Made by a program: the position numbers and the translations under genes. 64,000 nucleotides of DNA from an uncultured Chlorobiaceae bacterium (GTDB taxonomy: Bacteria > Bacteroidota > Chlorobiia > Chlorobiales > Chlorobiaceae): contig CAIMPI010000015.1 of the NCBI GenBank assembly GCA_903843305.1, positions 1-64,000 on the forward strand. Reading direction: 5' to 3'. Below are positions 1 to 12,148 of the stretch, one piece after another. The notes under the pieces are model-generated. The model was not told the DNA's origin, searched no databases, and saw only the letters and a list, made by a program, of their open reading frames with translations. Position 1 is the first letter of the stretch. Each line of letters begins with the position of its first letter.

Positions 1-1302
<1,302 letters not shown>

Positions 1303-1317
1303 CTAAAGGGTACCGAA

Positions 1318-1668
1318 TTACTGGATATTTTTCTGACTATTCGTTTTTTCTGACTCCGATTTTTTCAGATAGATGATTCCTTCAGGATCAACCATACCAT
1401 AAAGAACCATAATCAGGTGGCCATGCTCATCAAGCTCATGAATTTCCACATGAATGGCATCCCTTTTTTTAACGTTGTTTCCTTCATTATCCCTGAAATT
1501 AAACAGAGCTTTAACCCCGCCATTGGGAGTAGCACCTTCAAACTGGTAAGAACCATCTTCAAGGCACTCAAGTGCACAACCCGAAGAAGAAGAATCTATA
1601 GGACAACCTGCACACTGAGAGTAAAAGCCCTCCTCTGATTCCGCATAGTCACAAACCGGAAATTTCAT
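1318..1668 (-). CDS. Conserved small Cys-rich protein, function unknown
   Basis: A 116-residue soluble protein I cannot assign to a named family. Cysteines cluster at the N-terminus (C6, C19, C22, C31, C35; the CAGC pair looks like a metal or Fe-S site) and are absent from the rest. The middle is a predicted beta-rich segment and the C-terminus is a Ser/Lys/Glu tail. The stop lies 18 nt upstream of the ferredoxin-NADP reductase start on the same strand, so it is probably the first gene of the transcript. A redox or metal-binding role is inference from the cysteines and the neighbour only. Confidence 0.6.
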   Translation of the reverse strand: MKFPVCDYAESEEGFYSQCAGCPIDSSSSGCALECLEDGSYQFEGATPNGGVKALFNFRDNEGNNVKKRDAIHVEIHELDEHGHLIMVLYGMVDPEGIIYLKKSESEKTNSQKNIQ

Positions 1669-2087
1669 AATCAGTCACTCATTTTTTTCAAAATTACGAT
1701 GCTTAATATAACATATTTCTAATTCATCTAAAGACCATCAAAATAACACAAAAAAGGAATGGAAAGATGTGACTTTATGTACTTTACTCTCTCTTCAAAA
1801 CACGAATATCTGGGTTTTTCGGAAACAATTGGCTCTAAAGTTAGCCGCAAACTTTACAATCTATGGGTTGTATTGAAGGACGATAATTGTATTTTTTTAA
1901 AATAATTACCTTATTACTCGCAACCGGAAATACACAATATCACCTACGTCCCCCTTTTTTGTGTGGAGATTAACGGGGTTCTTTGTATCTTTTGGGACAA
2001 AGCTGCACGCGCAGACAATGGTTTACGGTATTTTATTTAACACTACGCAACAGTAACATACTGTAAGCAAAGAGTCGGTTATAACTC
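1669..2087. other. Divergent intergenic region
   Basis: This gap of 419 bp separates the minus-strand Cys-rich gene from prfC and should hold promoters for both. I see no gene in it. It contains a 7-bp perfect hairpin (TAAAGTT, 7-nt loop, AACTTTA at 1836-1856) and, at 1936-1955, a 20-mer identical to one at 39291-39310. No riboswitch family was recognised. Confidence 0.5.
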
Positions 2088-3665
2088 ATGGATTTAATTA
2101 AGGAAACTGCAAGACGAAAGACTTTTGCCATCATCAGCCACCCTGATGCAGGCAAAACAACACTGACTGAAAAATTCCTGCTTTTTGGTGGTGCAATTCA
2201 AACTGCTGGTGCCGTTAAAAGCAACAAGATCCGCAAGACAGCGACCAGCGACTTTATGGAGATTGAAAAGCAACGTGGAATATCAGTTGCAACATCGGTC
2301 ATGGGGTTTGAATATGCCGGAAAACGGGTCAATATTCTCGACACCCCGGGACATAAGGATTTTGCTGAGGATACTTACCGGACTCTTACCGCCGTTGACA
2401 GTGTGATTCTTGTGGTCGACTGCGTCAAGGGGGTTGAGGAACAGACTGAAAAGCTGATGGAGGTCTGCCGCATGCGCAATACACCGGTCATCATCTTTAT
2501 CAACAAGATGGATCGTGAGGGCAGAAACCCTTTTGAGTTACTCGACGAGCTTGAACACAAGCTGCAGATCAGCGTCAGACCACTAACCTGGCCGATCAGC
2601 CAGGGGCAGACCTTCAAAGGGGTATACAATCTGTACAAAAAAGAGCTTAATCTTTTCGAGGCCAATACCACCCGCATCAGCGAAAGCCTGATCAAGGTCA
2701 ACGATCCGAACGATCCCGAACTTGAAAAATGGATTCCGGAAAGTTTCTGCGAGAAACTCCGTGAAGCAGTAGCCCTGATAGAAGGTGTGTATGAACCTTT
2801 TCATGAGGAGACCTATCGCGACGGACTTCTTGCACCGGTATTCTTCGGCAGTGCTATCAACAATTTTGGAGTCAGGGAACTGCTTGAAACATTCCTTGCC
2901 GTTGCACCAAGCCCGGATGAACGAGAAGCAGTTGAGCGAATGGTAAAAGCGTCGGAAGAGGCGATGAGTGGGTTTGTCTTTAAAATACATGCCAATCTTG
3001 ATCCAAACCACCGCGACCGCACCGCTTTTTTCCGAATCTGCTCAGGCAGCTTTGAGCGCAACAAGTTCTACTACCATACCCGGCTGAAGAAAAAAATACG
3101 GTTTTCAAGCCCGACCCAGTTCATGGCCAATGAAAAAAGTGTTGTTGATGAGTCATGGCCGGGAGATGTTATCGGACTCTATGACAACGGTTCCCTGAAA
3201 ATAGGCGATTCCCTTACGGAGGGTGAGGATCTTCATTTCCGGGGTATTCCGAGTTTTTCGCCGGAAATCTTCAAGGCACTTGAAAACCGTGACCCCATGA
3301 AGGCCAAACAGCTCGACAAGGGTGTACGTCAGCTTACCGAAGAGGGTGTCGCACAGCTTTTTATCCAGCACGGCACACGCAAAATTATCGGAACCGTAGG
3401 AGAACTGCAGTTCGACGTGATCAAATTCCGTCTGGAACACGAGTATGGTGCACAGTGCGACTTTACTCCCCTGCGTTTTCACAAAGCATTCTGGGTTACG
3501 GGAAGCAACAAGGAGATGCTTGAAGAGTTTCTTCGCCGCAAATGGAATGCCGTTGCCCGCGACAAAGAGGATCATCCTGTTTTTTTTGCAGAAAGCGAAT
3601 GGATGCTGAAAATTGCCAAAGATGACTATCCCGAGCTTGAATTCCATACCACCTCGGAGTTCTGA
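2088..3665 (+). CDS. prfC: Peptide chain release factor 3 (RF3)
   Basis: A 525-residue translational GTPase, normal length for RF3. The G1 motif is [12 protein letters not shown] (residues 17-28), G3 is DTPGHKDF and G4 is NKMD. The family-specific segment [16 protein letters not shown] follows G1. RF3 recycles RF1/RF2 from the ribosome after termination. The ATG at 2088 gives the family N-terminus [20 protein letters not shown]. The gene is 10 nt upstream of the copper-efflux TolC-like gene, so some read-through is possible, though function does not link them. Confidence 0.95.
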   Translation: MDLIKETARRKTFAIISHPDAGKTTLTEKFLLFGGAIQTAGAVKSNKIRKTATSDFMEIEKQRGISVATSVMGFEYAGKRVNILDTPGHKDFAEDTYRTLTAVDSVILVVDCVKGVEEQTEKLMEVCRMRNTPVIIFINKMDREGRNPFELLDELEHKLQISVRPLTWPISQGQTFKGVYNLYKKELNLFEANTTRISESLIKVNDPNDPELEKWIPESFCEKLREAVALIEGVYEPFHEETYRDGLLAPVFFGSAINNFGVRELLETFLAVAPSPDEREAVERMVKASEEAMSGFVFKIHANLDPNHRDRTAFFRICSGSFERNKFYYHTRLKKKIRFSSPTQFMANEKSVVDESWPGDVIGLYDNGSLKIGDSLTEGEDLHFRGIPSFSPEIFKALENRDPMKAKQLDKGVRQLTEEGVAQLFIQHGTRKIIGTVGELQFDVIKFRLEHEYGAQCDFTPLRFHKAFWVTGSNKEMLEEFLRRKWNAVARDKEDHPVFFAESEWMLKIAKDDYPELEFHTTSEF

Positions 3666-3675
3666 AAATAATCCC

Positions 3676-4995
3676 ATGAAAAAAGTTTATGCTCTTGCGT
3701 TACTGACACTGCTCTCTTTCTTGTCTGCACCAGCAAGATCAGAAGAGAAAAAATTACCAGCAGAACAGCTCCCTGCTCTTATTGCAATAGCGGTAACAAA
3801 TAATCCGGAACTAAAAGCATCCGAGTCACGCTGGCACATGTTTGCGAGCAAGGTAAAGCAGGCCGGAGCACTCGATGATCCAATGGTCATGTTCAAAATG
3901 CAGAACATGGTGGCCCGGAAGCCATGGGTTTTCAACCAGGATCCCCAGTCCGCCAAGGTCATCGGTATTTCCCAGCAACTCCCTTTCTGGGGCAAACGGG
4001 CTCTCCGGAAGGAGGTGGCCCGGCATGAAGCCGAGTCGTATAAATGGGCTGTCGAAGAACGCAAGCTCGAGTTGACACGGATGGTTAAAGAAAACTATTA
4101 TCAGCTCTGGAGCGTTGACAAGCAATTAGAGATCATCGGAAAAAACCTGAAACTTCTCAGGGATGCGGTTGCTGTTACTGAGCTGAAATACTCTATAGGT
4201 CAGGGTGTGCAACAGGATATTTTCAAGGCTGGACTGGAAAAATCAAAAATGATCGATATGCAGATCACCCTGCAGCAACAGCGCAAGAGCCTTGAAGCAA
4301 ACCTGAATTACCTTCTCTGCCGCTCAGGAAATACTCCAATCGGTCCTGTCGCAGACTTCACTCTCCCGAGCGTCACTCTCTCTCCTGAACAACTGAATAC
4401 CATAGCCACGGAACAACGTCCACAGGTAAAAAGTCTGACCAGTATCGAGAACAAGACTGCGGCCTCCCTCCGTCTGGCAAAAAAGGAGTTCTATCCCGAT
4501 TTTAACATTTCACTGGAATATATGTTCCGTGACCGCGTTTCAACGGATATGGCAACCGATCCTGGCGACAATATGGTGAGCCTGGGTGTGACCTTCAACA
4601 TTCCTTTCCAGCAGGAAAAACGGCGGGAAATGCAAGCTGAATCAGCCTTTGAGAGAACCATGGCGACTGAGGAACTGCATGCCCTGAAAAACTCTATCTC
4701 CTATACCATCACCGAAACCCTTGCCCAATTAGAGCGCCGCCGTAAACTGGCAGAACTCTACAAGGGCGGAATTATCCCCCAGGCAGAGCAATCCCTCGAA
4801 TCAGCGCTTATCAGCTATCGGGTCAGCAAAGTAGATTTTCTGACACTCCTCGACAGCAGGATGAATCTCTTTACCTATGAACGGGAGCTCTATGAATCAC
4901 AGGCAGAATATATGATGAAGCTTGCGCAGCTTGAAGCAACCATTGGAACCGATCCAACCGCAGCGTCAGGCAATACTCAATATCATGAGCATTAA
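3676..4995 (+). CDS. TolC-family outer membrane efflux protein of a metal RND system
   Basis: About 440 residues with a Sec signal peptide (MKKVYALALLTLLSFLSAPA). Two long helical TolC repeats follow, with an internal Q-rich coiled coil near residue 195. The open frame continues upstream to 3613, but ATG 3676 is preferred because it starts the signal peptide and leaves prfC intact. The protein would form the outer-membrane channel for the CusB/CusA-like genes that follow with overlaps. It is CusC-like in role but, unlike E. coli CusC, has no evident lipobox. Confidence 0.85.
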   Translation: MKKVYALALLTLLSFLSAPARSEEKKLPAEQLPALIAIAVTNNPELKASESRWHMFASKVKQAGALDDPMVMFKMQNMVARKPWVFNQDPQSAKVIGISQQLPFWGKRALRKEVARHEAESYKWAVEERKLELTRMVKENYYQLWSVDKQLEIIGKNLKLLRDAVAVTELKYSIGQGVQQDIFKAGLEKSKMIDMQITLQQQRKSLEANLNYLLCRSGNTPIGPVADFTLPSVTLSPEQLNTIATEQRPQVKSLTSIENKTAASLRLAKKEFYPDFNISLEYMFRDRVSTDMATDPGDNMVSLGVTFNIPFQQEKRREMQAESAFERTMATEELHALKNSISYTITETLAQLERRRKLAELYKGGIIPQAEQSLESALISYRVSKVDFLTLLDSRMNLFTYERELYESQAEYMMKLAQLEATIGTDPTAASGNTQYHEH

Positions 4996-6238
4996 CAATC
5001 TCACAGCCATGCACAAGAAAACTGTCATTCCCCTGCTTCTTGTTCTTCTTGCGTTTGCCGTTGGCTGTGGCTGGTTCTTGTGGCAAAATCAACATCCCGT
5101 CAAGACAACCGCACAGAAAGCAATTCAGCACAGGCAACTCTATACCTGTTCGATGCATCCTTTTATTATCAGGGAGAAGCCTGGAGTCTGCCCTGTCTGC
5201 GGCATGGAACTGATCAAAAAGATTGAGAACGGCAGCAGCGCTCAGCCTGCAACAGTCGATCACCTCTCACTCTCGCCGACTCAGCGTGTTATGGCTAATG
5301 TCGCTACCGTTGAAGCGACATATAATACGTTGAACAAAGAGATCAATGCTGTGGGCATTGTACAATACGACCAGTCGCGACAGGCCAAGGTCACTGCCTG
5401 GGCAGCAGGCCGTATCGAAAGACTGAATGTAAACAGTGTAGGAGCAATTGTCAGCAAAGCGAATCCGTTAGCGGAAGTTTACTCCCCCGATCTCATTGCT
5501 GCACAGCAGGAGTACCTGCTGGCTTTCAAGAGTCGTAACCAATTGAAAAACTCACCATTCACCTCCATTGCACAGAGTGGAGATGGTCTGGTTGCAGCAG
5601 CAAAACAACGCCTTATCCTTTTTGGGGTCAAGGAGAGGCAGATCAACGCTTTGGAGAAAACAGGCAAGCCCAGTATCAGGGTACCCATCTATACTCCTTT
5701 ATCCGGTATTGTCATTGAAAAAATGGTTCAGCAGGGACAATACGTCAATACAGGAGAGGTGCTGTTCAACATTGCCGATCTTTCAGCCGTCTGGGTTGAG
5801 GTAGAGGTTTACGAGAACGAATTTCAGAATCTGCATATAGGCCAGCAGGTTGAAATCCGCTCACAGTCATTCCCGCAGTCTACCTTTACCGGCCACATCT
5901 CTTTTATCTATCCCTTTCTTGATCCAAAGACAAGGACTGTCAAGGTGCGGATTGCAATGCCCAATCCTGAAATGAAACTGAAGCCTGAAATGTTCGTTAA
6001 TGCCACGATAAAGGTGCCGCTCAGTCCAACAATTGTAGTACCTGTCACCGCACTCATGGACACTGGCAAACGGCAGATTGTATGGGTAGAAAGTTCACCC
6101 GGGATGTTCGAATCGCGTGAGGTTCAAGTTGGGCTGCATATCAATGAGAAAGTTCAGATTTTGTCGGGCCTCAACCCTGGCGACAAGGTTGCGGTTTCAG
6201 GCGGATATTTGATTGACTCTGAATCCCAACTGAAATGA
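4985..6238 (+). CDS. cusB: CusB-like periplasmic adaptor with heavy-metal-binding domain
   Basis: About 418 residues. An N-terminal hydrophobic anchor (KTVIPLLLVLLAFAVG) is followed by a small heavy-metal-binding domain, YTCSMHPFIIREKPGVCPVC plus GMEL, of the kind found in CusB/SilB proteins. The HlyD-type barrel-sandwich and beta-barrel domains come next (PIYTPLSGIVIEKMV, then VWVEVEVYENEF). Starts at 4985 or 5009 are both possible; 4985 overlaps the TolC-like stop by 11 nt. The protein links the inner-membrane pump to the outer-membrane channel and can hand over Cu(I)/Ag(I). It overlaps cusA at ATGA (6235-6238). Confidence 0.88.
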   Translation: MSINNLTAMHKKTVIPLLLVLLAFAVGCGWFLWQNQHPVKTTAQKAIQHRQLYTCSMHPFIIREKPGVCPVCGMELIKKIENGSSAQPATVDHLSLSPTQRVMANVATVEATYNTLNKEINAVGIVQYDQSRQAKVTAWAAGRIERLNVNSVGAIVSKANPLAEVYSPDLIAAQQEYLLAFKSRNQLKNSPFTSIAQSGDGLVAAAKQRLILFGVKERQINALEKTGKPSIRVPIYTPLSGIVIEKMVQQGQYVNTGEVLFNIADLSAVWVEVEVYENEFQNLHIGQQVEIRSQSFPQSTFTGHISFIYPFLDPKTRTVKVRIAMPNPEMKLKPEMFVNATIKVPLSPTIVVPVTALMDTGKRQIVWVESSPGMFESREVQVGLHINEKVQILSGLNPGDKVAVSGGYLIDSESQLK

Positions 6239-9200
6239 TAGAGAAGATCATTGAGTATTCCGCTCGTAACCGGATCGTCGTGCTGATGGTTTTCGGCTTA
6301 ATCATTGCCTGGGGTGGCTGGTCAATTTACAAGACGCCGGTCGATGCCATTCCCGACTTGTCCGACAATCAGGTGATCGTCTTTACTGACTATCCGGGCC
6401 GTTCGCCTCAAGTGGTCGAAGATCAAGTCACCTATCCGCTTGCGGCTAACCTGCAAGGGCTTCCTCAGGTTCGTGCCGTGCGCGCATCGAGTGCCTTCGG
6501 CTTCTCAATGATCTATGTCATTTTCGACGACAAGGCTGACATCTACTGGGCCAGAACCCGCGTTCTTGAGCGATTGAATTATGCGGCTTCACTGTTGCCT
6601 CAAGGGGTGGTTCCCACACTTGGCCCGGATGGCACGGGTGTTGGCCATGTTTTCTGGTATACCATTGAGGGTAAAGGGTACGACCTGGAACAACTCAGAA
6701 CCCTTCAGGACTGGTTTATTCGTTACCAGCTCAACACGGTACCGGGAGTTGCCGAGGTGGCCTCTATCGGCGGTTTTGTGCGGGAATACCAGATTGATCT
6801 CGACCCTGGCAAGCTCTTTGCCTATAACATCAAGGTCGGCAAAGTAATGGATGCTGTCAAGGCTTCCAACAGGGATGTGGGAGGCAAACTGATTGAACAG
6901 GCTGATGCTGAGTACCTGATCCGTGGCAGTGGGTATGTCAAGTCCAGAGCTGATCTGGAGAACATCGTCGTCGGAGCCGACATGCGCGGTATTCCCGTCT
7001 ACCTCAAGAACCTTGGCACTGTTCAGATTGGGGGTGCTATCCGACGAGGCCTGCTGGATATCAATGGCAATGGTGAGGCGGTGGGCGGCATCGTGGTAAT
7101 GCGATATGGCGAAAACGCTAAGGATGTCATTGATCGGGTCAAGCTCAAGATCACCGAGCTGGAAAAGGGGTTGCCTCCGGGTTTGAAAATAAAGGTCTCC
7201 TATGACCGCTCAGACCTGATCATGAGGGCAATTGACACACTGAAGAAAAACCTGCTGGAAGAGTCGATCGTCGTCTCTCTGGTGATTCTTATCTTCCTGC
7301 TCCACTTCCGGAGCGCTCTGGTGATTGTGCTGACCCTGCCGATTGCCGTCCTGATTGCCTTTATCACCATGAAGTTGATGGGAGTCACCTCTAATATTAT
7401 GTCGCTTGGCGGTATCGCCATCGCGATTGGTGTTCTGGTAGACGCAGGGGTGATTATGGTAGAAAACTGTTATCGCCATCTCTCGGAGATACCGCCTGAA
7501 GAACGGGATGCAAAAAGGCTGGAGATTGTCATGAGTTCAGCAAAGCAGGTCGGGCGGGCGATCTTCTTCTCGCTGGCTATCATCGTCCTCTCCTTTGTAC
7601 CGGTTTTTATGCTGGAGGGTCAGGAGGGCAAGCTCTTTCACCCGCTGGCCTTCACCAAGACCTTCTCGATGATGGGGTCGGCCATGATTGCCATCACGCT
7701 GGTGCCGGTGCTGATGTACTACTTTATGCGAGGCAAGATGCGTCCTGAGAGCGCCAATCCTGTATCAACCTTTTTCATCAAGCTCTATTCGCCGGTTATC
7801 CGCTGGGTGCTGGTCTGGAAAAAGACAACCATTGCGCTTAATATTCTCGCCCTCGCCATTGCTGTGCCGCTGTTCATGAATCTCGGCTCTGAGTTCATGC
7901 CGCCCCTCGACGAAGGATCACTGCTCTACATGCCGGTAACGCTGCCCAACGTCTCCATCACCGAGGCAAAACGCATTATCCAGATACAGGACAAGATCAT
8001 CAAGAGCGTGCCGGAAGTTGAGCAAGTTCTTGGCAAGGTCGGGCGGGCCGAAACCTCCACCGATCCTGCGCCAGTCTCCATGTTTGAAAGTATCATTATC
8101 CTGAAACCCAAAGAGCAGTGGCGAGCGGGAATCAAAAAAGCTGACATCGTGGCCGAGCTGGACTCCAAACTGCAACAGGTCGGCGTGCGTAACGGCTGGA
8201 CCCAGCCGATCATCAACCGCATCAACATGCTCTCCACCGGCGTACGCACTGACCTGGGTGTCAAGATTTTCGGCAACGACCTGAATGTGCTGAAAGATCT
8301 GGCGCTTCAGGCGGAAGCGATTCTCAAGCCGATCAATGGAGCTGCTGATGTGGTGGCGGAAAGGGTTACCGGCGGCAATTACCTGGATATCACTATTGAC
8401 CGCGAAGCTGCCGCCCGATATGGGGTAAGTGTCGGTGACATTCAGGATGTAATTGAGACGGCCCTCGGTGGAGAGATGCTCTCCACTACCGTAGAAGGAC
8501 GCAACCGCTTTCCAATCCGCATCCGATACCTGCGCGACTACCGCGACAATGTTCCGGCAATCGGTCGTATTCTTGTCGGCGGTATGGAGGGTGCCCAGGT
8601 GCCGCTCTCTCTGGTCACAACCATGAAGATCTCAACCGGTGCGCCTGAAATTAACAGCGAAGGCGGACTTCTGCGTTCACTGGTCTACCTGAACGTTCGC
8701 GGCCGGGATATGGGCAGCTTTGTCACCGAAGCCAAAGAGGTACTGGAACGAAAGCTCAAGCTGCCAGCCGGTTACTATGTAGCCTGGTCAGGGCAGTGGG
8801 AGAACCAGATTCGTGCGAAAGAGCGTCTCCAGATACTGATACCGCTGGGGATGGTCATCATCTTCATCCTTCTCTACTTTACGTTCAATTCGGTACTGGA
8901 GGCCTCCATGGTGATGCTTTCGGTACCTTTCGCCCTTGTTGGCGGGGTCTATCTGGTCTCGGCTCTCAATTATAACCTTTCGGTGGCGGTCTGGGTCGGC
9001 TTTATTGCCCTTTATGGCATCGCCGTTGAAACGGGTGTGGTGATGGTTATCTACCTTCACGAGGCGCTTGACAAAAAACTGCTGAATGGCCCTTGCAGTG
9101 AGCAGGATATCTACGATGCCGCCTTCGAGGGAGCGGTGCTCCGTCTGCGTCCCAAACTGATGACTGTGGCGGTCGCGCTGTTAGGACTGATTCCGATCAT

Positions 9201-9372
9201 GTGGTCAACCGGTACCGGAGCAGATGTGATGAAACCAATTGCCGCTCCGATGATTGGGGGAATGATGTCATCGGCAATTCATGTCCTTATCATGACGCCG
9301 GTCATCTTTGTCCTGATGAAAACACGGGATTTGAAGAAAGGTCGGTTGCACCATTCGGGCATGAAACACTAA
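6235..9372 (+). CDS. cusA: CusA-like heavy-metal RND efflux pump (HME family)
   Basis: A 1045-residue RND transporter. It has the HME-family N-terminus (YSARNRIVVLMVFGLIIAWG), a first periplasmic loop with DGTGVGHVFWYTIEGKG and TLQDWFIRYQL, and the TM4 charged motif GVLVDAGVIMVENC. The C-terminal segment RPKLMTVAVALLGLIPIMW and APMIGGMMSS is characteristic of CusA/SilA/CzcA. Many methionines line the C-terminal helices. The DGTGVGH and VASIGGFVREYQ segments resemble the copper/silver subgroup; substrate assignment also rests on CopA and the CusB-type metal domain nearby. It is translationally coupled to the adaptor. Confidence 0.92.
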   Translation: MIEKIIEYSARNRIVVLMVFGLIIAWGGWSIYKTPVDAIPDLSDNQVIVFTDYPGRSPQVVEDQVTYPLAANLQGLPQVRAVRASSAFGFSMIYVIFDDKADIYWARTRVLERLNYAASLLPQGVVPTLGPDGTGVGHVFWYTIEGKGYDLEQLRTLQDWFIRYQLNTVPGVAEVASIGGFVREYQIDLDPGKLFAYNIKVGKVMDAVKASNRDVGGKLIEQADAEYLIRGSGYVKSRADLENIVVGADMRGIPVYLKNLGTVQIGGAIRRGLLDINGNGEAVGGIVVMRYGENAKDVIDRVKLKITELEKGLPPGLKIKVSYDRSDLIMRAIDTLKKNLLEESIVVSLVILIFLLHFRSALVIVLTLPIAVLIAFITMKLMGVTSNIMSLGGIAIAIGVLVDAGVIMVENCYRHLSEIPPEERDAKRLEIVMSSAKQVGRAIFFSLAIIVLSFVPVFMLEGQEGKLFHPLAFTKTFSMMGSAMIAITLVPVLMYYFMRGKMRPESANPVSTFFIKLYSPVIRWVLVWKKTTIALNILALAIAVPLFMNLGSEFMPPLDEGSLLYMPVTLPNVSITEAKRIIQIQDKIIKSVPEVEQVLGKVGRAETSTDPAPVSMFESIIILKPKEQWRAGIKKADIVAELDSKLQQVGVRNGWTQPIINRINMLSTGVRTDLGVKIFGNDLNVLKDLALQAEAILKPINGAADVVAERVTGGNYLDITIDREAAARYGVSVGDIQDVIETALGGEMLSTTVEGRNRFPIRIRYLRDYRDNVPAIGRILVGGMEGAQVPLSLVTTMKISTGAPEINSEGGLLRSLVYLNVRGRDMGSFVTEAKEVLERKLKLPAGYYVAWSGQWENQIRAKERLQILIPLGMVIIFILLYFTFNSVLEASMVMLSVPFALVGGVYLVSALNYNLSVAVWVGFIALYGIAVETGVVMVIYLHEALDKKLLNGPCSEQDIYDAAFEGAVLRLRPKLMTVAVALLGLIPIMWSTGTGADVMKPIAAPMIGGMMSSAIHVLIMTPVIFVLMKTRDLKKGRLHHSGMKH

Positions 9373-9515
9373 ATGCTCTCCATTGCAGAGTATGCTGAAC
9401 CCTATGACACATTTTCGCTGTCGTCTCGAACGGTAACATGAGATTAAGCGTTATGTACTACTCGATAGATACAATGATCCAATAAAGAACCTTTTATTAT
9501 CAATGATTCTAGGAT

Positions 9516-9863
9516 ATGAAAAGAATAACAGTACTTGCCGCAACACTCCTGAGTCTTTCCGCACCGACACCCTGTGATGCTGCAATAGTTGCAAAAACCT
9601 TTACAGTCGGGTATACAAAAGCCAATGATATTTCGCAAAAGTCCTTCACCGTGAAAACTGGCGAGAAAGTACGTCTTGAGGTCATCCCGACAGAGACCGG
9701 CTCCGGATGTATGAGCAGCATCATGGTTCCCGGACTTTGGAACAAGCCTCAACCTCTGGTAAAAGGCAAAAAAATTGTCATGGAGTTCACACCACAAAAA
9801 CCCGGTGCCTACAAAATAACCTGCGCCATGGGTTTGCAGCGTGGAGTGATCAACGTGCGATAA
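9516..9863 (+). CDS. Periplasmic cupredoxin-like protein
   Basis: A 115-residue secreted protein with a signal peptide (MKRITVLAATLLSLSAPTPC, cleavage probably near CDAA). The mature ~95 residues look like one cupredoxin fold: FTVKTGEKVRLEVIPTETGS, then GCMSSIMVPGL, and near the C-terminus YKITCAMGLQRG. The conserved Cys/Met pairs (GCM, TCAMG) match the Cys-Met ligands of cupredoxin_1 domains found beside copper ATPases. It lies 9 nt upstream of copA on the same strand and probably binds periplasmic copper. Confidence 0.75.
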   Translation: MKRITVLAATLLSLSAPTPCDAAIVAKTFTVGYTKANDISQKSFTVKTGEKVRLEVIPTETGSGCMSSIMVPGLWNKPQPLVKGKKIVMEFTPQKPGAYKITCAMGLQRGVINVR

Positions 9864-9872
9864 CTCTTTTCC

Positions 9873-12137
9873 ATGACCACTCAGACATACAGCGTCAAGG
9901 GGATGCACTGCGCAAGTTGCGCAGCCATCATCACGAAAAAGCTCTCAAAGGTTGAGGGCATTAAAGAGGTCAATGTCAATCTGGCGACTGAAACAGCGAA
10001 GCTTGAGTTCGACGACAACAGCCTGACATCCGAAGCGCTCAATGAGGTCATCAACAAATATGGCTACTCCCTTGAGGTCGAACAATCTCCTGGGACTCTG
10101 TTGGCTCCTGTATCCGATTCAGGCAAAAAAAGGGAGGAAAAAGAACAAGAACTGCACGCTCAGCTCAGAAAAGTGCAGTTTGCCCTCCCCGTCGCCCTGC
10201 TGGTCTTTCTTCTCATGATGTGGGATATCGGTTCCATGTTCTTTCACATTATCCCGCATCTGCCTGTATCCATGGAGCTTCTGAATATTTTCTTCATGCT
10301 TCTTTCCACCTGGATGGTCTTCCGAACCGGAGCGCCATTCCTGCATGGCATTGTCATGTTTATCAGAAGCGGAGCCGCAAGCATGGATACACTGATCGGC
10401 ATCGGCACCTTGACTGCATATCTTTACAGCGCTGTTATCACGCTGATTCCATCCGTAAAACAATTTCTGCACGCACCCGATTCCACTTATTTCGACGTTA
10501 CGATTGTCGTTATCGGCTTCGTCCTCCTGGGGAAATATCTGGAAGCCCGCTCAAAAATGAAAACCGGCGAGGCTATTGAAAAGTTGATCAATTTGCAGGC
10601 GAAATCTGCTCTTGTGCGGAGGAGTGGAGTGGAGATTGAAATTCCTGTGGAGCAAGTGAGAAAGGGCGACACCATTATCGTGAAGCCCGGCGAAAAACTT
10701 CCGGTTGACGGCATTATCACAGCGGGATACTCATCCATTGACGAATCAATGGTGACAGGCGAATCGATACCGGTCGACAAAAAGGTGGGCGACAAGGTGA
10801 TTGGCGGCACCATCAACAAGCAGGGAGCATTCACTTTTACCGCTTCCAGCGTCGGCTCAGAGACAGTGCTTGCACGCATCATCAGGATGGTCGAGGAAGC
10901 ACAGGGGTCAAAAGCGCCCATCCAGCAGATTGCCGATAAAGTTGCTGGCATCTTTGTGCCAATTGTGCTGGTTATCGCTGTACTCACCTTTTTGATCTGG
11001 CTGACTGTCGGCACCTCATATCTCGGCTTTTCAGCCAGTCTTTCTTATGGTATTATGGGCATGGTCGGTATTCTGGTAATCGCCTGCCCGTGTGCGCTTG
11101 GGCTCGCCACACCGACAGCCATCATTGTCGGCATCGGAAAGGGCGCCGAATACGGCATTTTGATACGGAATGCCGAAAGCCTCGAAAAACTCAGCTCCAT
11201 TGATACGGTTGTGTTCGACAAGACCGGCACCATCACCACCGGAAATCCACAGGTGACTGACATTATTTCGCTTGACAAGGAGAGAAGCGTCACTTCCCTG
11301 CTGCAACTCGCCGCCACCATTGAGAACCGTTCGGAACATCCGCTGGCGCAGGCAATTGTCGAAGCCGCTCGCAAGCAGCAGCTTACCCCTGGCGAAATCT
11401 CTGACTTCAAAGCACGCGAAGGGATCGGCGTTTCGGCCATGATTAACAATACTCAAGTAAACATCCGCAGGCCGATTGAAAGCGAAAAAACGATGCCCGA
11501 GCTTCAAAAACTTCAGGAAGAGGGAAAAACCGTTGTCCTGATTGAGGAGGATGGCAGATGCACAGGGTTGATTGCCCTCGGAGATACCGTCAAATCTCAC
11601 GCGCGGGAGGCTGTTGCATCACTGCAACGCAAGGGATTACAAGTGATCATGCTCACCGGTGACAACCTTCCGGCTGCACGCTTTATGGCAAAGCAGGTTG
11701 GCATTGACGAGGTGATTGCTGAAGTTCTACCCCGAAACAAGGCAAAGAAAATCAGGGAGTTGCAGGCACAGGGCAGAAAAGTGGTTATGGCTGGCGACGG
11801 CATCAACGATGCGCCAGCGCTTGCCCAGGCCGATGTCGGCATTGCCATGGCTACCGGAACAGACGTTGCCATCGAATCCGCCGGTATCACCCTGCTCAAA
11901 GGCGATATCAACAAGGTGGCGCAGGCCATCACCCTTTCACGTGCCACCATGCGCGTCATCCGCCAGAACCTCTTTTGGGCCTTTATTTACAACATCATCG
12001 GTATTCCGCTTGCCGCTGGTGCACTGTTTCCGTTCTGGGGTATCTTTCTGAACCCGGTTTTTTCCGGCCTTGCCATGGCTGGCAGCAGCGTGTCGGTAGT
12101 GAGTAATTCGTTGCGACTGAAGGGGAAAAGGCTGTAG
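9873..12137 (+). CDS. copA: CopA-type Cu(+)-exporting P1B ATPase
   Basis: A 754-residue P-type ATPase. It has one N-terminal heavy-metal-associated domain (GMHCASCAA, residues 10-18), the actuator motif VTGESIPV, the transmembrane metal site CPCALG, the phosphorylated DKTGT, the HP motif (SEHPLAQ) and the hinge GDGINDAP. The last helix carries [15 protein letters not shown], the P1B-1 copper signature. It exports cytosolic Cu(I). The upstream cupredoxin and the CusABC-like genes form with it a two-step copper detoxification block. No copper-responsive regulator is visible in the block. Confidence 0.95.
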   Translation: MTTQTYSVKGMHCASCAAIITKKLSKVEGIKEVNVNLATETAKLEFDDNSLTSEALNEVINKYGYSLEVEQSPGTLLAPVSDSGKKREEKEQELHAQLRKVQFALPVALLVFLLMMWDIGSMFFHIIPHLPVSMELLNIFFMLLSTWMVFRTGAPFLHGIVMFIRSGAASMDTLIGIGTLTAYLYSAVITLIPSVKQFLHAPDSTYFDVTIVVIGFVLLGKYLEARSKMKTGEAIEKLINLQAKSALVRRSGVEIEIPVEQVRKGDTIIVKPGEKLPVDGIITAGYSSIDESMVTGESIPVDKKVGDKVIGGTINKQGAFTFTASSVGSETVLARIIRMVEEAQGSKAPIQQIADKVAGIFVPIVLVIAVLTFLIWLTVGTSYLGFSASLSYGIMGMVGILVIACPCALGLATPTAIIVGIGKGAEYGILIRNAESLEKLSSIDTVVFDKTGTITTGNPQVTDIISLDKERSVTSLLQLAATIENRSEHPLAQAIVEAARKQQLTPGEISDFKAREGIGVSAMINNTQVNIRRPIESEKTMPELQKLQEEGKTVVLIEEDGRCTGLIALGDTVKSHAREAVASLQRKGLQVIMLTGDNLPAARFMAKQVGIDEVIAEVLPRNKAKKIRELQAQGRKVVMAGDGINDAPALAQADVGIAMATGTDVAIESAGITLLKGDINKVAQAITLSRATMRVIRQNLFWAFIYNIIGIPLAAGALFPFWGIFLNPVFSGLAMAGSSVSVVSNSLRLKGKRL

Positions 12138-12148
12138 GTGGAAATTTT

